From Pseudomonas sp. p1(2021b) (lineage in GTDB: Bacteria > Pseudomonadota > Gammaproteobacteria > Pseudomonadales > Pseudomonadaceae): a DNA stretch of 64,000 nucleotides. Position numbers and translations under genes: made by a program. Shown here in pieces: positions 43,801 through 54,599 of the stretch (positions are counted from its first letter, which is position 1; the number at the start of each line of letters is the position of its first letter). Below the pieces are notes generated by a model. That model worked only from the letters and a program-made list of their open reading frames with translations. It searched no databases and had not been told where the DNA came from. The DNA lies in NCBI RefSeq assembly GCF_020151015.1, contig NZ_CP083746.1:1641001-1705000 (forward strand). Reading direction: 5' to 3'.

Positions 43801-45614
43801 GGGAGCGGCAGCCGATCGGTGAATACCCGGCGCAAGGTGGCGGCGTCGTAGCCACTGCAACGCATGGCCAGGGCCAGGGTAGTATCATCCAGACCGGCGC
43901 GAGCTGGGCCCAGGCGCCGGAGCAATTGTTCGGTTGACCATGTCAGGGGGCGTTCATGGTCCAACAGCCAGGGCCCGTCGCTCGCGCCCCGCAGCGTGGG
44001 CTGGTGACGGTGCCCGGCCGCCCGGGCCAAGCGCCACTGGCCATCGGGCCCAGGTTCGACCGGGTAGCTTTGGTTTTCCCGCGACAGCCAGTGACGCTCC
44101 TGCAAGGCATAAAGGCCGCCGCGTGGTGTAGCCATGGCCGAGCGAGGCCTGGCGAAGGGTTCGAGCCCGCCATGCCAGAGCCGCTGTTCATCGTTGTGGC
44201 CGATCTTGTACCAGTCATGCAACGCACCTTGTGGCAGGCTGAAATGGGTGGCGGCACTCAGCGCCGCCACTTGGGCCAGGTTCTCGAACACTTCGAACAG
44301 GTGGCCGATCGCGGCATCCGCATCCCCCTCGTTCGCGGCATGCACACCCTCGAGAAATTCGTCGACCAATTGCGCGCCGCCGACCACGATCATCAGCTCA
44401 CCCAGCCCCGGCACGAACAGGCCGGCCACGTTCAGCACCGACAGGCCCATGCTTAGCCACCCTTCGATGTGGGCGAGCTGGGCCTCGGCATCCCGTTGCG
44501 CCACCGGCACGGCGATCGCGGCAGCATCGGCGAACAAGCGTTGGACGTGATTGCGCGCGCGCGCGGCGAAACAATCGTCCGGCCAGCGCGTGGACGCCAG
44601 GGGAAGCCGTGCATTCTTGTCCAGGGTCGCCTGCCAGAGGTCGCGAGGGCCGGGGAACAGGCGCTTGAACCAGCTGACGGTATCGCCTTCCTCGAGCACG
44701 GGTGGGGTGGTTTGCACGCTGGAGTAGGGGTAGTACGGGTACAACGTCTTGCGTAGCCGGGATACGAACGCGGGGCGCTGGGTTTGGCTGGCGTAGCGGC
44801 TGAAGAACGCCCGTTCGCTGTCTTTCCAGAGCAGCCGGGTCAAGGCTTTGCCGGCGGCCTTCAGCGAGGCGTATTGACGTAGCGGCTGGCGCGGATGCCC
44901 AGGCAGGTAGAGAAGGCAGGGCTCGATGTCGTCCAGTGGCTCGCGACGGATCAGCAGCGGGCCATCGAGCGGTATGTCGAACAGGCTCAGGTAGCTGCAC
45001 TCCAGAGGCGCCGGCTTGCCGTCCTCATCGAGCAGGAATGGGTCGCCTGCCAAGGCGGCATGCGCCAATGCACGCCCATGGGCATCGATATGGCCTTGCA
45101 GTTCGGCGTGGCCTGCGTCGGCGGCGAAGGCGGCGCGGTCTTGCGCGCACAACAGCGTGCGAAAATCCGACGTGGCGACATGGTCCGAAAGGTGATTGCG
45201 GTAGCGCTGCCCCAGATCGAGGTTGCGTACGCCTTTCACGAACCGGGCGCTGTCCAGCTGCATTGGGGCTTGGTCGGTGCTGGAGAAATACAGCTCGACC
45301 TGCGCATCGGCGTCGAAATTCTGCAAGGCCGCCTCCAGCCACGATTGGCCGCGTTCGGCACGACCGGTGCGCAGCCATCCTTGGTCGACGGTTGGCAGCT
45401 CGCGGTCGTCGAACCAGTGGACCATCGCATCGTCCAGCAGCGGGCGACAGAACGCCTCGATCGGCTGCACCTGGGCCAATGCCGCTTGCACCCGTCGGGT
45501 GGCGCGATGGCTGTCGCGGATCAACCGTTCCAGTCGCTGGCGCTGCGCCGGGGTGGCTGCTTTCAGCCAGGTGGGCATTTGGGTGTGGATGAACGCGAGA
45601 TGGGAAGTGCTCAT
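40812..45614 (-). CDS. Giant NEL-type E3 ubiquitin ligase with leucine-rich repeats (1600 aa)
   Basis: The N-terminal ~950 residues are a helical region recalling the DUF6543 part of Pseudomonas NEL proteins, with a hydrophobic stretch (GLSVLNVAGLFVPGLGELMIVVGG). Leucine-rich repeats occupy about 965-1205 (LTSLDLSENNL, LTELSLGQNDI, LRAVDLSNNQL). A NEL domain follows (about 1230-1580), with the catalytic Cys-x-Asp motif in AQGCVDQTT (Cys1323, Asp1325), as in IpaH/SspH ligases. IpaH-type enzymes attach ubiquitin to host proteins after type III injection. No secretion genes or chaperone are adjacent, and there is no clear signal peptide, so its delivery route is unknown. AGAGGTTC precedes the ATG. 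The frame is intact. Confidence 0.88.
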   Translation of the reverse strand: MSTSHLAFIHTQMPTWLKAATPAQRQRLERLIRDSHRATRRVQAALAQVQPIEAFCRPLLDDAMVHWFDDRELPTVDQGWLRTGRAERGQSWLEAALQNFDADAQVELYFSSTDQAPMQLDSARFVKGVRNLDLGQRYRNHLSDHVATSDFRTLLCAQDRAAFAADAGHAELQGHIDAHGRALAHAALAGDPFLLDEDGKPAPLECSYLSLFDIPLDGPLLIRREPLDDIEPCLLYLPGHPRQPLRQYASLKAAGKALTRLLWKDSERAFFSRYASQTQRPAFVSRLRKTLYPYYPYSSVQTTPPVLEEGDTVSWFKRLFPGPRDLWQATLDKNARLPLASTRWPDDCFAARARNHVQRLFADAAAIAVPVAQRDAEAQLAHIEGWLSMGLSVLNVAGLFVPGLGELMIVVGGAQLVDEFLEGVHAANEGDADAAIGHLFEVFENLAQVAALSAATHFSLPQGALHDWYKIGHNDEQRLWHGGLEPFARPRSAMATPRGGLYALQERHWLSRENQSYPVEPGPDGQWRLARAAGHRHQPTLRGASDGPWLLDHERPLTWSTEQLLRRLGPARAGLDDTTLALAMRCSGYDAATLRRVFTDRLPLPASLLDCLEGLGVEYAAPAVRPGEALLARDFPTLGRHARREILDRAQPRDLRELQRTGRLPLSLGETARLYLRDARINRALLGFYHANGAMADRDLLALAALQRLPGWTGEVRLQLRAERFTGQLLGETGPVGTVTKTLVRLGSGYQPFDQVGETLSSPVSLFQSILQALPDSERDALGLNIHDPDTLRDQLLARLSADREQTVRDLGLLPVRPMYRLPTRLPGDQGIGYPLSGRGRGLQTPDEMFDQLFPASQDNDRESLRARLRQQSGNDPAAFSQLMHELHQQYRQLDATLQAWAQDTQAVAADLVEQRRAARQALAERLRQAWRRENTDPDGSLDHVILSLDGEHVGALPALGVQLPYIRRLSLHGLWRTGSDSLGVFLAAFPGVRELELIENGLTLLPTQLGELAELTSLDLSENNLDMNSESNLATLCRLTRLRSLNLTAAVADLPVTALERMAQLPELSGLQAEMNELFLEQEHFQALQRWPALTELSLGQNDITLTPASRAALAGLDRLRILFLHENPLDLEPDLTGWTRLERLDLEQTGIAQWPTGLTALMDQQPLALRAVDLSNNQLHHVPDLRDTAFAASVRAADSDIYYSFQNNPLDAQTVQSLNDAGLPTAAQAHGVGWLADFPQALRDHISDTFEAPEWQPLYELFNRMEDTQQYHSSPGAMRRRMQTLLEQLTTPGQAGANERWGQAQVQQRIIDVLNEAAQGCVDQTTLLFQQVEVEVLVWQQVLLAAADQNSESVAVAVVSSLLRQHLLDERIATLYDARVARRRALINSTPADEAPALHPDDDISDELLSEPTFLLDEMEMALHARMRLLQRLGLPPQPSEISFDYLARLSPATLERLALGVEGLASQPAVVQWAIEQPFWETWLRRLHPQAFTGLSEAWNGASVYFDTLSEAGDQVAYDGPAVPPAFIDALAQERPDIAWRRDGTLLRIDLVSGRYRDEGAFYLRASELLLQTRNEAYANLVAQLTEGMTQTYLPRQ

Positions 45615-45707
45615 GGCTGAACCTCTGGTGAAGGAACAGCGAGCCTAGTGAGGTGAGGCGTGCAGTGGGGCTAGATAGATACCGCAAGGGGCCTGCTGGG
45701 GCTGCTT

Positions 45708-45775
45708 TGCAGCCCATCGCGGCACAAGGCCGCCCCTGCAACAGGGCATGTAAGCCCATACAGGAGCGGCCCGGT
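45708..45775. repeat. Degenerate REP pair
   Basis: Partial REP-like arms (CAGCCCATCGCGGCACAAGG and CAGGAGCGGCC) lie between the NEL gene start and the end of folD. They are diverged from the standard sequence. Confidence 0.45.
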
Positions 45776-45779
45776 CGCT

Positions 45780-46634
45780 TTACTTGTGCAGCGTTTCGGC
45801 CGCGTAGAGCGTGTTTTCCAGCAGGCAGGCCCGGGTCATCGGGCCAACGCCGCCTGGCACCGGCGTGATCCAGCCGGCACGGGGCAGGGCGGTTTCGAAG
45901 ACCACATCGCCCACCAGCTTGCCGTCTTCCTGGCGGTTGATGCCGACGTCGATGACGATGGCGCCTTCCTTGACCCATTCACCCTTGACCAGGCCCGGCT
46001 TGCCGGCGGCGACCACCACCAGGTCGGCACGGCCCACATGGCCGGCCAGGTCCTGGGTGAAGCGGTGGCAGACGGTGACCGTGCAACCGGCCAACAGCAG
46101 TTCCATGGCCATCGGGCGGCCAACGATGTTGGAAGCGCCGACGATCACTGCGTTCATGCCGTACAGGTCCTGGCCGGTGCTTTCGAGCAGGGTCATGATG
46201 CCCTTCGGGGTGCACGGGCGCAGCAACGGGATGCGCTGGGCCAGGCGGCCGATGTTGTAGGGGTGGAAGCCGTCGACGTCTTTGTCCGGGCGAATGCGCT
46301 CGAGCAGCAGCGACGCATCCAGGTGCTCAGGTAGGGGCAGCTGCAGGAGAATGCCATCGACGGCCGGGTCGTCGTTGAGGCGGTCGATCAGGTCGGTCAG
46401 GGCTTGCTGCGTGGTCTCGCTGGGCAGGTCATAGGCCTGGGAAATGAAGCCGACCTCTTCGCAGTCCTTGCGCTTGTGCGAGACATAGACTTGGGAGGCG
46501 GGGTCGGTGCCGACCAGGATCACCGCCAGGCCCGGCGTACGCAGGCCTTGCTGGCGACGCTCCACGACACGTTGAGCGATCTGCTGGCGCAGGTTGGCGG
46601 CGATCGCCTTGCCATCGATTAGGTGTGCAGTCAT
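45780..46634 (-). CDS. folD: Methylenetetrahydrofolate dehydrogenase/cyclohydrolase FolD
   Basis: The 284-residue bifunctional enzyme interconverts methylene-, methenyl- and formyl-tetrahydrofolate for one-carbon supply. Tyr50 and catalytic Lys54 lie in QVYVSHKRK. Also visible are [23 protein letters not shown] and the NADP-site stretch [17 protein letters not shown]. The ATG at 46634 gives the normal length; upstream in-frame starts are unlikely. Confidence 0.96.
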   Translation of the reverse strand: MTAHLIDGKAIAANLRQQIAQRVVERRQQGLRTPGLAVILVGTDPASQVYVSHKRKDCEEVGFISQAYDLPSETTQQALTDLIDRLNDDPAVDGILLQLPLPEHLDASLLLERIRPDKDVDGFHPYNIGRLAQRIPLLRPCTPKGIMTLLESTGQDLYGMNAVIVGASNIVGRPMAMELLLAGCTVTVCHRFTQDLAGHVGRADLVVVAAGKPGLVKGEWVKEGAIVIDVGINRQEDGKLVGDVVFETALPRAGWITPVPGGVGPMTRACLLENTLYAAETLHK

Positions 46635-46923
46635 AGACGCGTGATTAACCATCGAGAAGGGAACATAAATGAGGGCGCATTCTCGCACGACACGGCCCAA
46701 GGGCAAAGGCGGGTGGTCGGCCAAATCCCCTAACCCCTTAAATAAACTAAATTTTTTTGAAAAAAGTGTTGACGACCTGCCGGCTCGTCTATAACATTCG
46801 TCGCACTTGTCGGGCAGAGCCTAGCACTGGTTAGCAAGGTCAGGCAGAATGAGCGGATTTGCTAGCTTGTTCGGTACGGCTGAAAAGTTGATTTGCAATC
46901 GTAACAGAAAGCAGATTGAATAT
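46635..46923. other. Intergenic region with tRNA promoter
   Basis: It contains an AT-rich tract (46738-46766) and a promoter at 46770-46796. No gene is supported. The protein frames that cross the tRNA genes downstream are artefacts. Confidence 0.6.
46770..46796 (+). promoter_or_regulatory. Sigma-70 promoter of the tRNA cluster
   Basis: TTGACG (46770-46775) and TATAAC (46791-46796) are spaced 15 bases (16 if GTTGAC is used). An A/T-rich UP-like tract lies just upstream, as in strong stable-RNA promoters. Confidence 0.65.
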
Positions 46924-47000
46924 GCGCCCGTAGCTCAGCTGGATAGAGCATCCGCCTTCTAAGCGGATGGTCGCAGGTTCGAGTCCTGCCGGGTGCGCCA
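46924..47000 (+). tRNA. tRNA-Arg (TCT)
   Basis: The 77-base cloverleaf starts GCGCCCG and ends CGGGTGCG-CCA, with the CCA encoded. The anticodon loop CTTCTAA gives TCT. The T-arm GCAGGTTCGAGTCCTGC is intact. It is first of three tRNAs. Confidence 0.96.
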
Positions 47001-47043
47001 TTAGGCAGCTTTGGCACAGCAAGTAACGTTGTACTGCAATATG

Positions 47044-47119
47044 GTGGGCGTAGCTCAGTTGGTAGAGCGCTGGATTGTGATTCCAGTTGTCGTGGGTTCG
47101 ATTCCCATCGTCCACCCCA
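47044..47119 (+). tRNA. tRNA-His (GTG)
   Basis: The 76-base cloverleaf has anticodon loop TTGTGAT (GTG). The acceptor GTGGGCG pairs with CGTCCAC. A G precedes the first paired base (47043), and an unpaired C follows in the 3' arm, as needed for the extra G-1 of tRNA-His. CCA is encoded. Confidence 0.96.
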
Positions 47120-47175
47120 TATTCTCGAAGGCGCCTTGATTGTATAATCTGGCGCCTTTGCTTTAACTGCTCCAC

Positions 47176-47260
47176 GCGGACGTGGTGAAATTGGTAGACA
47201 CACTGGATTTAGGTTCCAGCGGCGCAAGCTGTAAGAGTTCGAGTCTCTTCGTCCGCACCA
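47176..47260 (+). tRNA. tRNA-Leu (TAG)
   Basis: The 85-base tRNA has a long variable arm (CGGCGCAAGCTGT). The anticodon loop reads ATTTAGG with TAG. The acceptor GCGGACG pairs with CGTCCGC, and CCA is encoded. Confidence 0.95.
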
Positions 47261-47293
47261 TGCATAGTTTCGCCCATTGCGCGAAACGCCCGG

Positions 47294-47320
47294 AAAAAGC
47301 CGCCTAGAGCGGCTTTTTTT
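47294..47320 (+). terminator. Rho-independent terminator of the tRNA cluster
   Basis: AAAAAGCCGC and GCGGCTTTTTTT form the stem around CTAGA, followed by a T-run. Confidence 0.9.
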
Positions 47321-47447
47321 GTGCGCGCGTATCGGCCTTCCTCCTCGCGCTGCCAGCTTCCGTGCAATCCACTGGTGGCGCCCTGATGAAAGCTGATAGA
47401 TTTCAGTCGGTTGAAACACCGGCCAAGGGGTCGGCAGAGGAATCGTC

Positions 47448-47747
47448 ATGATTGCAAAAGAAGCCCGCCAGGCCCTGGCATTGCAACGCTTCGCGCAAGC
47501 CAACCCGCAGTTGCTCGAAGACATTCGCGAGCTGGATGAACATGAGCAGGCCCAGCAGATCCAGTGGGCGTTCGAAGATGCGGCTGATGAGCAGGGTATC
47601 GAACCCTGGGAGCTGGCCTTGCAACTGATCGCGGAAAACCCCGAAGAGCTGCAGGCCATGCGTCTTGAGGTGCACCGTGAGGTTGCCGAGGCGCTGGGCA
47701 TGAGCTGGGAGGCGTACTGCCAGTTCAACGAGGTCGCTGGCCGATAA
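47448..47747 (+). CDS. DUF6388-like small protein (99 aa)
   Basis: The protein is acidic and mostly helical, with the sequence LALQRFAQANPQLLEDIREL and a C-terminal GMSWEAYCQFNE. It recalls the DUF6388 group found near tig in Pseudomonas. No signal peptide or membrane segment is present, and its function is unknown. It lies between the tRNA terminator and tig. Confidence 0.8.
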   Translation: MIAKEARQALALQRFAQANPQLLEDIRELDEHEQAQQIQWAFEDAADEQGIEPWELALQLIAENPEELQAMRLEVHREVAEALGMSWEAYCQFNEVAGR

Positions 47748-47998
47748 GTGCCTGCTTTTATATAGCTGCATTTGTTTAACAAGTTTTTACAGCCAGCGCG
47801 AGGTGCATCCACTGTCGCGCGGTACCGAACCGTAAAGCGCCCCACGGCACGCCGCCTGGGCCTTTCAAGGAAATCGACCGGCGTGGTTTCCCGTCGTCCC
47901 GGGTGGGGTGACTTCTGGTGCGTGAGTCACTAGAATGCTTGCCCTTGATTCTGGAGTCGGGCAATCGCCGGCTAACGTCTGTGCAACGAGGAATATCC

Positions 47999-49312
47999 AT
48001 GCAAGTTTCTGTTGAAAACACTTCCGCTCTCGAGCGTCGCATGACCATCGCCGTTCCGGCCGAGCGCGTCGAGAACGAAGTCAACAAGCGTCTGCAACAG
48101 ACTGCCCGTCGCGCCAAGGTTCCAGGCTTCCGTCCTGGCAAAGTGCCGATGAGCGTGATCCGTCAGCGTTACGAAGACGCAGCCCGCCAGGAAGCCTTCG
48201 GTGACCTGGTCCAGGCTTCCTTCTACGAAGCCGTGGTCGAGCAGAAGCTGAACCCGGCCGGCGCCCCTGCCGTCGAGCCGAAGTCCTTCGAAAAGGGCAA
48301 GGACCTGGAGTTCGTCGCGATCTTCGAAGTCTTCCCGGAGTTCACCGTTGGCGGCCTGGAGTCGATCAATGTCGAGCGCCTGAGCGCCGAAGTGGCTGAC
48401 GCCGACCTGGACAACATGCTGGAAGTGCTGCGCAAGCAGAACGTCCGCTTCGAGGCTGTCGAGCGCGCCGCGCAGAACGACGACCAGGTCAACATCGATT
48501 TCGTCGGCAAGATCGACGGTGAAGCCTTCGCCGGCGGTTCGGCCAAGGGCACCCAGCTGGTGCTGGGCTCCGGCCGCATGATCCCGGGCTTCGAAGACGG
48601 CCTGGTAGGCGCCAAGGCGGGCGAAGAGCGCGTTGTCAACGTGACCTTCCCCGAGGACTACCAGAACCTGGACCTGGCCGGCAAGGCCGCCGAGTTCACC
48701 ATCACCGTCAACAGCGTCTCGGCCCCGCAGCTGCCTGAGCTGAACGAAGACTTCTTCGCCCAGTTCGGCATCAAGGAATCGACCCTGGAAGGCTTCCGCG
48801 CCGAAGTTCGCAAGAACATGGAGCGCGAGCTGCGCCAGGCCATCAAGGCCAAGGTCAAGAACCAGGTCATGGACGGTCTGCTGGCCGCCAACCCGGTCGA
48901 CGTGCCGAAGGCCCTGCTGGAAAACGAAGTCAACCGTCTGCGCGTGCAGGCTGTCCAGCAGTTCGGTGGCAACATCAAGCCTGAGCAGCTGCCGGCCGAA
49001 CTGTTCGAAGAGCAGGCCAAGCGCCGCGTGGTCCTGGGCTTGATCGTCGCCGAAGTGGTCAAGCAGTTCGAGCTCAAGCCGGACGAAGCCAAGGTCCGCG
49101 AAATGATCGAGGAAATGGCCTCGGCCTACCAGGAACCAGAACAGGTCATCGCCTGGTACTACAAGAACGACCAGCAGCTGAACGAAGTCCGTTCGGTTGT
49201 GCTGGAAGAACAAGTTGTAGATACTGTCCTGCAGAAAGCGACTGTGACCGACAAGTCGGTCTCGTACGAAGAAGCTGTCAAGCCAGCACAGGCACCTGCC
49301 GCCGCTGAGTGA
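47999..49312 (+). CDS. tig: Trigger factor (ribosome-associated chaperone, peptidyl-prolyl isomerase)
   Basis: The 437-residue protein has an N-terminal ribosome-docking domain with the signature GFRPGKVP (43-50), an FKBP-type isomerase domain (about 155-245) and a C-terminal helical chaperone domain. It binds nascent chains at the ribosome exit. The ATG at 47999 follows GAGGAA; a longer in-frame start is not supported. It is followed by a hairpin and clpP. Confidence 0.97.
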   Translation: MQVSVENTSALERRMTIAVPAERVENEVNKRLQQTARRAKVPGFRPGKVPMSVIRQRYEDAARQEAFGDLVQASFYEAVVEQKLNPAGAPAVEPKSFEKGKDLEFVAIFEVFPEFTVGGLESINVERLSAEVADADLDNMLEVLRKQNVRFEAVERAAQNDDQVNIDFVGKIDGEAFAGGSAKGTQLVLGSGRMIPGFEDGLVGAKAGEERVVNVTFPEDYQNLDLAGKAAEFTITVNSVSAPQLPELNEDFFAQFGIKESTLEGFRAEVRKNMERELRQAIKAKVKNQVMDGLLAANPVDVPKALLENEVNRLRVQAVQQFGGNIKPEQLPAELFEEQAKRRVVLGLIVAEVVKQFELKPDEAKVREMIEEMASAYQEPEQVIAWYYKNDQQLNEVRSVVLEEQVVDTVLQKATVTDKSVSYEEAVKPAQAPAAAE

Positions 49313-49337
49313 TAGGTCTTCTCTCGTAGGAAACCCC

Positions 49338-49364
49338 ACAAGCCAGCCTTCGAGCTGGCTTGTG
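49338..49364 (+). terminator. Hairpin after tig
   Basis: CACAAGCCAGC and GCTGGCTTGTG form an 11-base stem around CTTCGA (49338-49364). No T-run follows, so readthrough into clpP is possible. Confidence 0.6.
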
Positions 49365-49403
49365 CGTATTCAAGCCATGACTATTTGGGAGTGAGTGCAG
49401 GAC

Positions 49404-50045
49404 ATGTCCCGCAATTCTTATATTCAGCAGAGCTCCGACATCCAGGCCGCGGGCGGTCTGGTCCCGATGGTTATCGAGCAGTCCGCCCGTGGCGAGCGCG
49501 CCTACGACATCTACTCCCGCCTGTTGAAGGAGCGAGTGATTTTCCTGGTTGGTCCCGTCGAGGACTACATGGCCAACCTGGTGGTGGCACAACTGCTGTT
49601 CCTTGAAGCGGAAAACCCGGACAAGGATATCCATCTGTACATCAACTCGCCGGGTGGTTCGGTGACTGCGGGCATGTCGATCTACGACACCATGCAGTTC
49701 ATCAAGCCGGACGTCTCGACCATCTGCATCGGCCAGGCCTGCAGCATGGGCGCCTTCCTGCTCGCGGCCGGCGCCGCTGGCAAGCGCCACTGTCTGCCGA
49801 ACTCGCGCGTGATGATCCACCAGCCATTGGGCGGCTTCCAGGGCCAGGCGACCGATATCGAGATCCATGCCCAGGAAATCCTCAACATCAAGGCGCGCCT
49901 GAACGAGCTCTTGGCCTACCACACCGGCCAGGACCTGGAAACCATCAAGCGCGACACCGAACGCGACAACTTCATGAGCGCTGCACGCGCGGCCGAGTAC
50001 GGCCTGATCGACTCGGTCTACGACAAGCGGCAACTGGCGTCCTGA
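49404..50045 (+). CDS. clpP: ATP-dependent Clp protease proteolytic subunit
   Basis: The 213-residue serine protease forms the tetradecameric chamber fed by ClpX or ClpA. The catalytic triad is Ser114 (ACSMG), His139 (MIHQP) and Asp188 (DTERD). A short N-terminal propeptide is expected. The ATG at 49404 gives family length; a GTG at 49395 is a minor alternative. tig-clpP-clpX-lon is the standard order. Confidence 0.97.
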   Translation: MSRNSYIQQSSDIQAAGGLVPMVIEQSARGERAYDIYSRLLKERVIFLVGPVEDYMANLVVAQLLFLEAENPDKDIHLYINSPGGSVTAGMSIYDTMQFIKPDVSTICIGQACSMGAFLLAAGAAGKRHCLPNSRVMIHQPLGGFQGQATDIEIHAQEILNIKARLNELLAYHTGQDLETIKRDTERDNFMSAARAAEYGLIDSVYDKRQLAS

Positions 50046-50153
50046 ACCAAGGTGCCAGAGCGGGTGGGCGCCGAAAGCGCCTACCTGCGGACTTGAAAAA
50101 GCCCGCAATTGCCTTCATCTTGTGTTTCATGCCTACCGGATTGGATCGATCGA

Positions 50154-51437
50154 ATGACTGACACCCGTAACGGCGAGGACAGCGGCAAATTGCTCTATTG
50201 CTCCTTCTGCGGCAAAAGCCAGCACGAAGTGCGCAAATTGATTGCCGGGCCCTCGGTATTTATCTGCGACGAGTGCGTCGACCTGTGCAACGACATCATC
50301 CGTGAGGAGGTGCAGGAAGCCCAGGCCGAAAGCAACGCGCACAAATTGCCATCGCCGAAAGAAATCAGCGGCATCCTGGACCAGTACGTCATTGGCCAGG
50401 AGCGCGCGAAGAAGGTGCTGTCCGTAGCGGTGTACAACCACTACAAGCGCCTGAACCAGCGTGACAAGAAGGGCGACGAAGTCGAACTCGGCAAGAGCAA
50501 CATCCTGCTGATCGGGCCCACCGGCTCGGGCAAGACCCTGCTCGCCGAAACCCTCGCACGCCTGTTGAACGTACCGTTCACCATTGCCGACGCCACCACC
50601 CTGACCGAAGCCGGTTACGTGGGTGAGGATGTCGAGAACATCATCCAGAAACTGCTGCAAAAGTGCGACTACGACGTGGAAAAGGCCCAGATGGGCATCG
50701 TCTACATCGACGAGATCGACAAGATCTCGCGCAAGTCGGACAACCCCTCCATCACCCGTGACGTTTCGGGCGAAGGCGTGCAGCAGGCGCTGTTGAAGCT
50801 GATCGAAGGCACCGTGGCCTCCGTGCCGCCGCAGGGCGGGCGCAAGCATCCGCAACAGGAATTCCTGCAGGTCGATACCCGCAATATCCTGTTCATTTGC
50901 GGTGGTGCATTCTCGGGCCTGGAAAAGGTCATCCAGAACCGCTCCACCAAGGGTGGCATCGGTTTTGGTGCCGAAGTGCGCAGCAAGCAGGAAGGCAAGA
51001 AAGTCGGCGAGTCCCTGCGTGAGGTCGAACCGGACGATCTGGTCAAGTTCGGCCTGATTCCGGAGTTCGTCGGCCGCCTGCCGGTGTTGGCGACCCTCGA
51101 CGAGCTGGACGAAGCGGCGCTGATGCAGATCCTCACCGAACCGAAGAACGCCTTGACCAAGCAGTATGCCAAGCTGTTCGAGATGGAAGACGTGGATCTG
51201 GAGTTCCGCAGCGACGCGCTCAAGGCCGTTGCACGCAAGGCCCTGGAGCGCAAGACCGGCGCCCGTGGCCTGCGCTCGATCCTCGAGGGCGTGCTGCTCG
51301 ACACCATGTACGAGATCCCTTCGCAGAAGGATGTCAGCAAGGTGGTGATCGACGAGAGCGTCATCGATGGCACGTCGCAGCCGCTGCTGATCTACGAAAA
51401 CAGCGAGCCGCAAGCCAAGGCCGCGCCTGACGCCTGA
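50154..51437 (+). CDS. clpX: ATP-dependent unfoldase ClpX
   Basis: The 427-residue AAA+ protein has an N-terminal zinc-binding domain (Cys16, Cys19, Cys38, Cys41), Walker A GPTGSGKT, the pore loop GYVG and the IGF loop (KGGIGFGAE) that docks on ClpP. It unfolds tagged substrates for ClpP. The ATG at 50154 matches the known family length; an upstream start at 50109 is unsupported. Confidence 0.97.
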   Translation: MTDTRNGEDSGKLLYCSFCGKSQHEVRKLIAGPSVFICDECVDLCNDIIREEVQEAQAESNAHKLPSPKEISGILDQYVIGQERAKKVLSVAVYNHYKRLNQRDKKGDEVELGKSNILLIGPTGSGKTLLAETLARLLNVPFTIADATTLTEAGYVGEDVENIIQKLLQKCDYDVEKAQMGIVYIDEIDKISRKSDNPSITRDVSGEGVQQALLKLIEGTVASVPPQGGRKHPQQEFLQVDTRNILFICGGAFSGLEKVIQNRSTKGGIGFGAEVRSKQEGKKVGESLREVEPDDLVKFGLIPEFVGRLPVLATLDELDEAALMQILTEPKNALTKQYAKLFEMEDVDLEFRSDALKAVARKALERKTGARGLRSILEGVLLDTMYEIPSQKDVSKVVIDESVIDGTSQPLLIYENSEPQAKAAPDA

Positions 51438-51459
51438 GTCGGGTAAGCCAAGCGCGCAA

Positions 51460-51490
51460 GAAAGGGGCCTACGGGCCCCTTTCTGCTTTT
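51460..51490 (+). terminator. Terminator after clpX
   Basis: GAAAGGGGCC and GGGCCCCTTTC form a strong stem around TAC, followed by a T-rich tract. Confidence 0.85.
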
Positions 51491-51502
51491 CCGATCTGAA
51501 CG

Positions 51503-51532
51503 CTTGTATTTTTACAGACCTGCCCCCACATT
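51503..51532 (+). promoter_or_regulatory. Heat-shock (sigma-32) type promoter of lon
   Basis: CTTGTA at 51503-51508 and CCCCCACATT at 51523-51532, 14 bases apart, fit the sigma-32 pattern CTTGAA-N11-16-CCCCAT. They lie about 60 bases before the lon ATG. Confidence 0.6.
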
Positions 51533-51592
51533 AGGTCCAAGCATCATTTCCACCGGTTTCCGGCCATTAAGGGCCGCTGTAGAGGCGAAATC

Positions 51593-53989
<2,397 letters not shown>

Positions 53990-54014
53990 TACGTATTTCG
54001 CTGGGGGGCTTTCC

Positions 54015-54044
54015 TTGACAGTTTTTTCGGGGCCTTGCTATAAA
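54015..54044 (+). promoter_or_regulatory. Sigma-70 promoter of hupB
   Basis: TTGACA (54015-54020) and TATAAA (54039-54044) are 18 bases apart. They lie about 100 bases before the hupB start. Confidence 0.75.
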
Positions 54045-54142
54045 ACGGCACGCCAGTGTCAATAGGCCGCCCAGTGCTCGTTTCATAAGCTTTTCATTAC
54101 ATACTTAGAAACAAACTCAATAGAGATATAAGGGGACTTAGA

Positions 54143-54415
54143 GTGAACAAGTCGGAACTGATTGACGCTATCGCCGCATCCGCTGACATTCCGAAAGCTG
54201 TAGCTGGCCGTGCGCTGGACGCAGTCATCGAATCCGTCACCGGCGCCCTGAAGCAAGGTGATGATGTTGTACTGGTTGGCTTCGGTACCTTCTCGGTCAA
54301 GGAGCGCGCTGAGCGCACCGGCCGCAACCCACAAACCGGCAAGGCGATCAAGATCGCTGCCGCCAAGGTTCCAGGTTTCAAGGCTGGCAAGGGCCTGAAA
54401 GACGCCGTCAACTAA
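54143..54415 (+). CDS. hupB: DNA-binding protein HU-beta
   Basis: The 90-residue nucleoid protein starts [18 protein letters not shown], and its DNA-binding arm is [12 protein letters not shown]. It bends and compacts DNA as a dimer. The start is GTG at 54143, preceded by AAGGGG; this unusual start is normal for this gene in P. putida relatives. Confidence 0.96.
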   Translation: MNKSELIDAIAASADIPKAVAGRALDAVIESVTGALKQGDDVVLVGFGTFSVKERAERTGRNPQTGKAIKIAAAKVPGFKAGKGLKDAVN

Positions 54416-54504
54416 GTCGTCTCTTTCAGCCGGGCTTGGCCATGCCAGGCCCGACCGCGTGACGGCGGGGCCGCAAACGTTCCCGCTGGCACGCTCGCTT
54501 TGAA

Positions 54505-54532
54505 AAGGCGCATCCCACAGGATGCGCCTTTC
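54505..54532 (+). terminator. Terminator after hupB
   Basis: AAGGCGCATCC and GGATGCGCCTT form a long stem around CACA, followed by TCTTCT. It lies before ppiD. Confidence 0.8.
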
Positions 54533-54599
54533 TTCTATCAGGACTCTACCCACGCTCCACGGTTGTCGACGCAGTGGTACAACCGTTTCTGGGGGACGC

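Noticed and set aside
46862..47845. Minus-strand open frame crossing the three tRNA genes
   Set aside because: It runs through intact tRNA genes and a terminator, so it cannot be a real protein gene.
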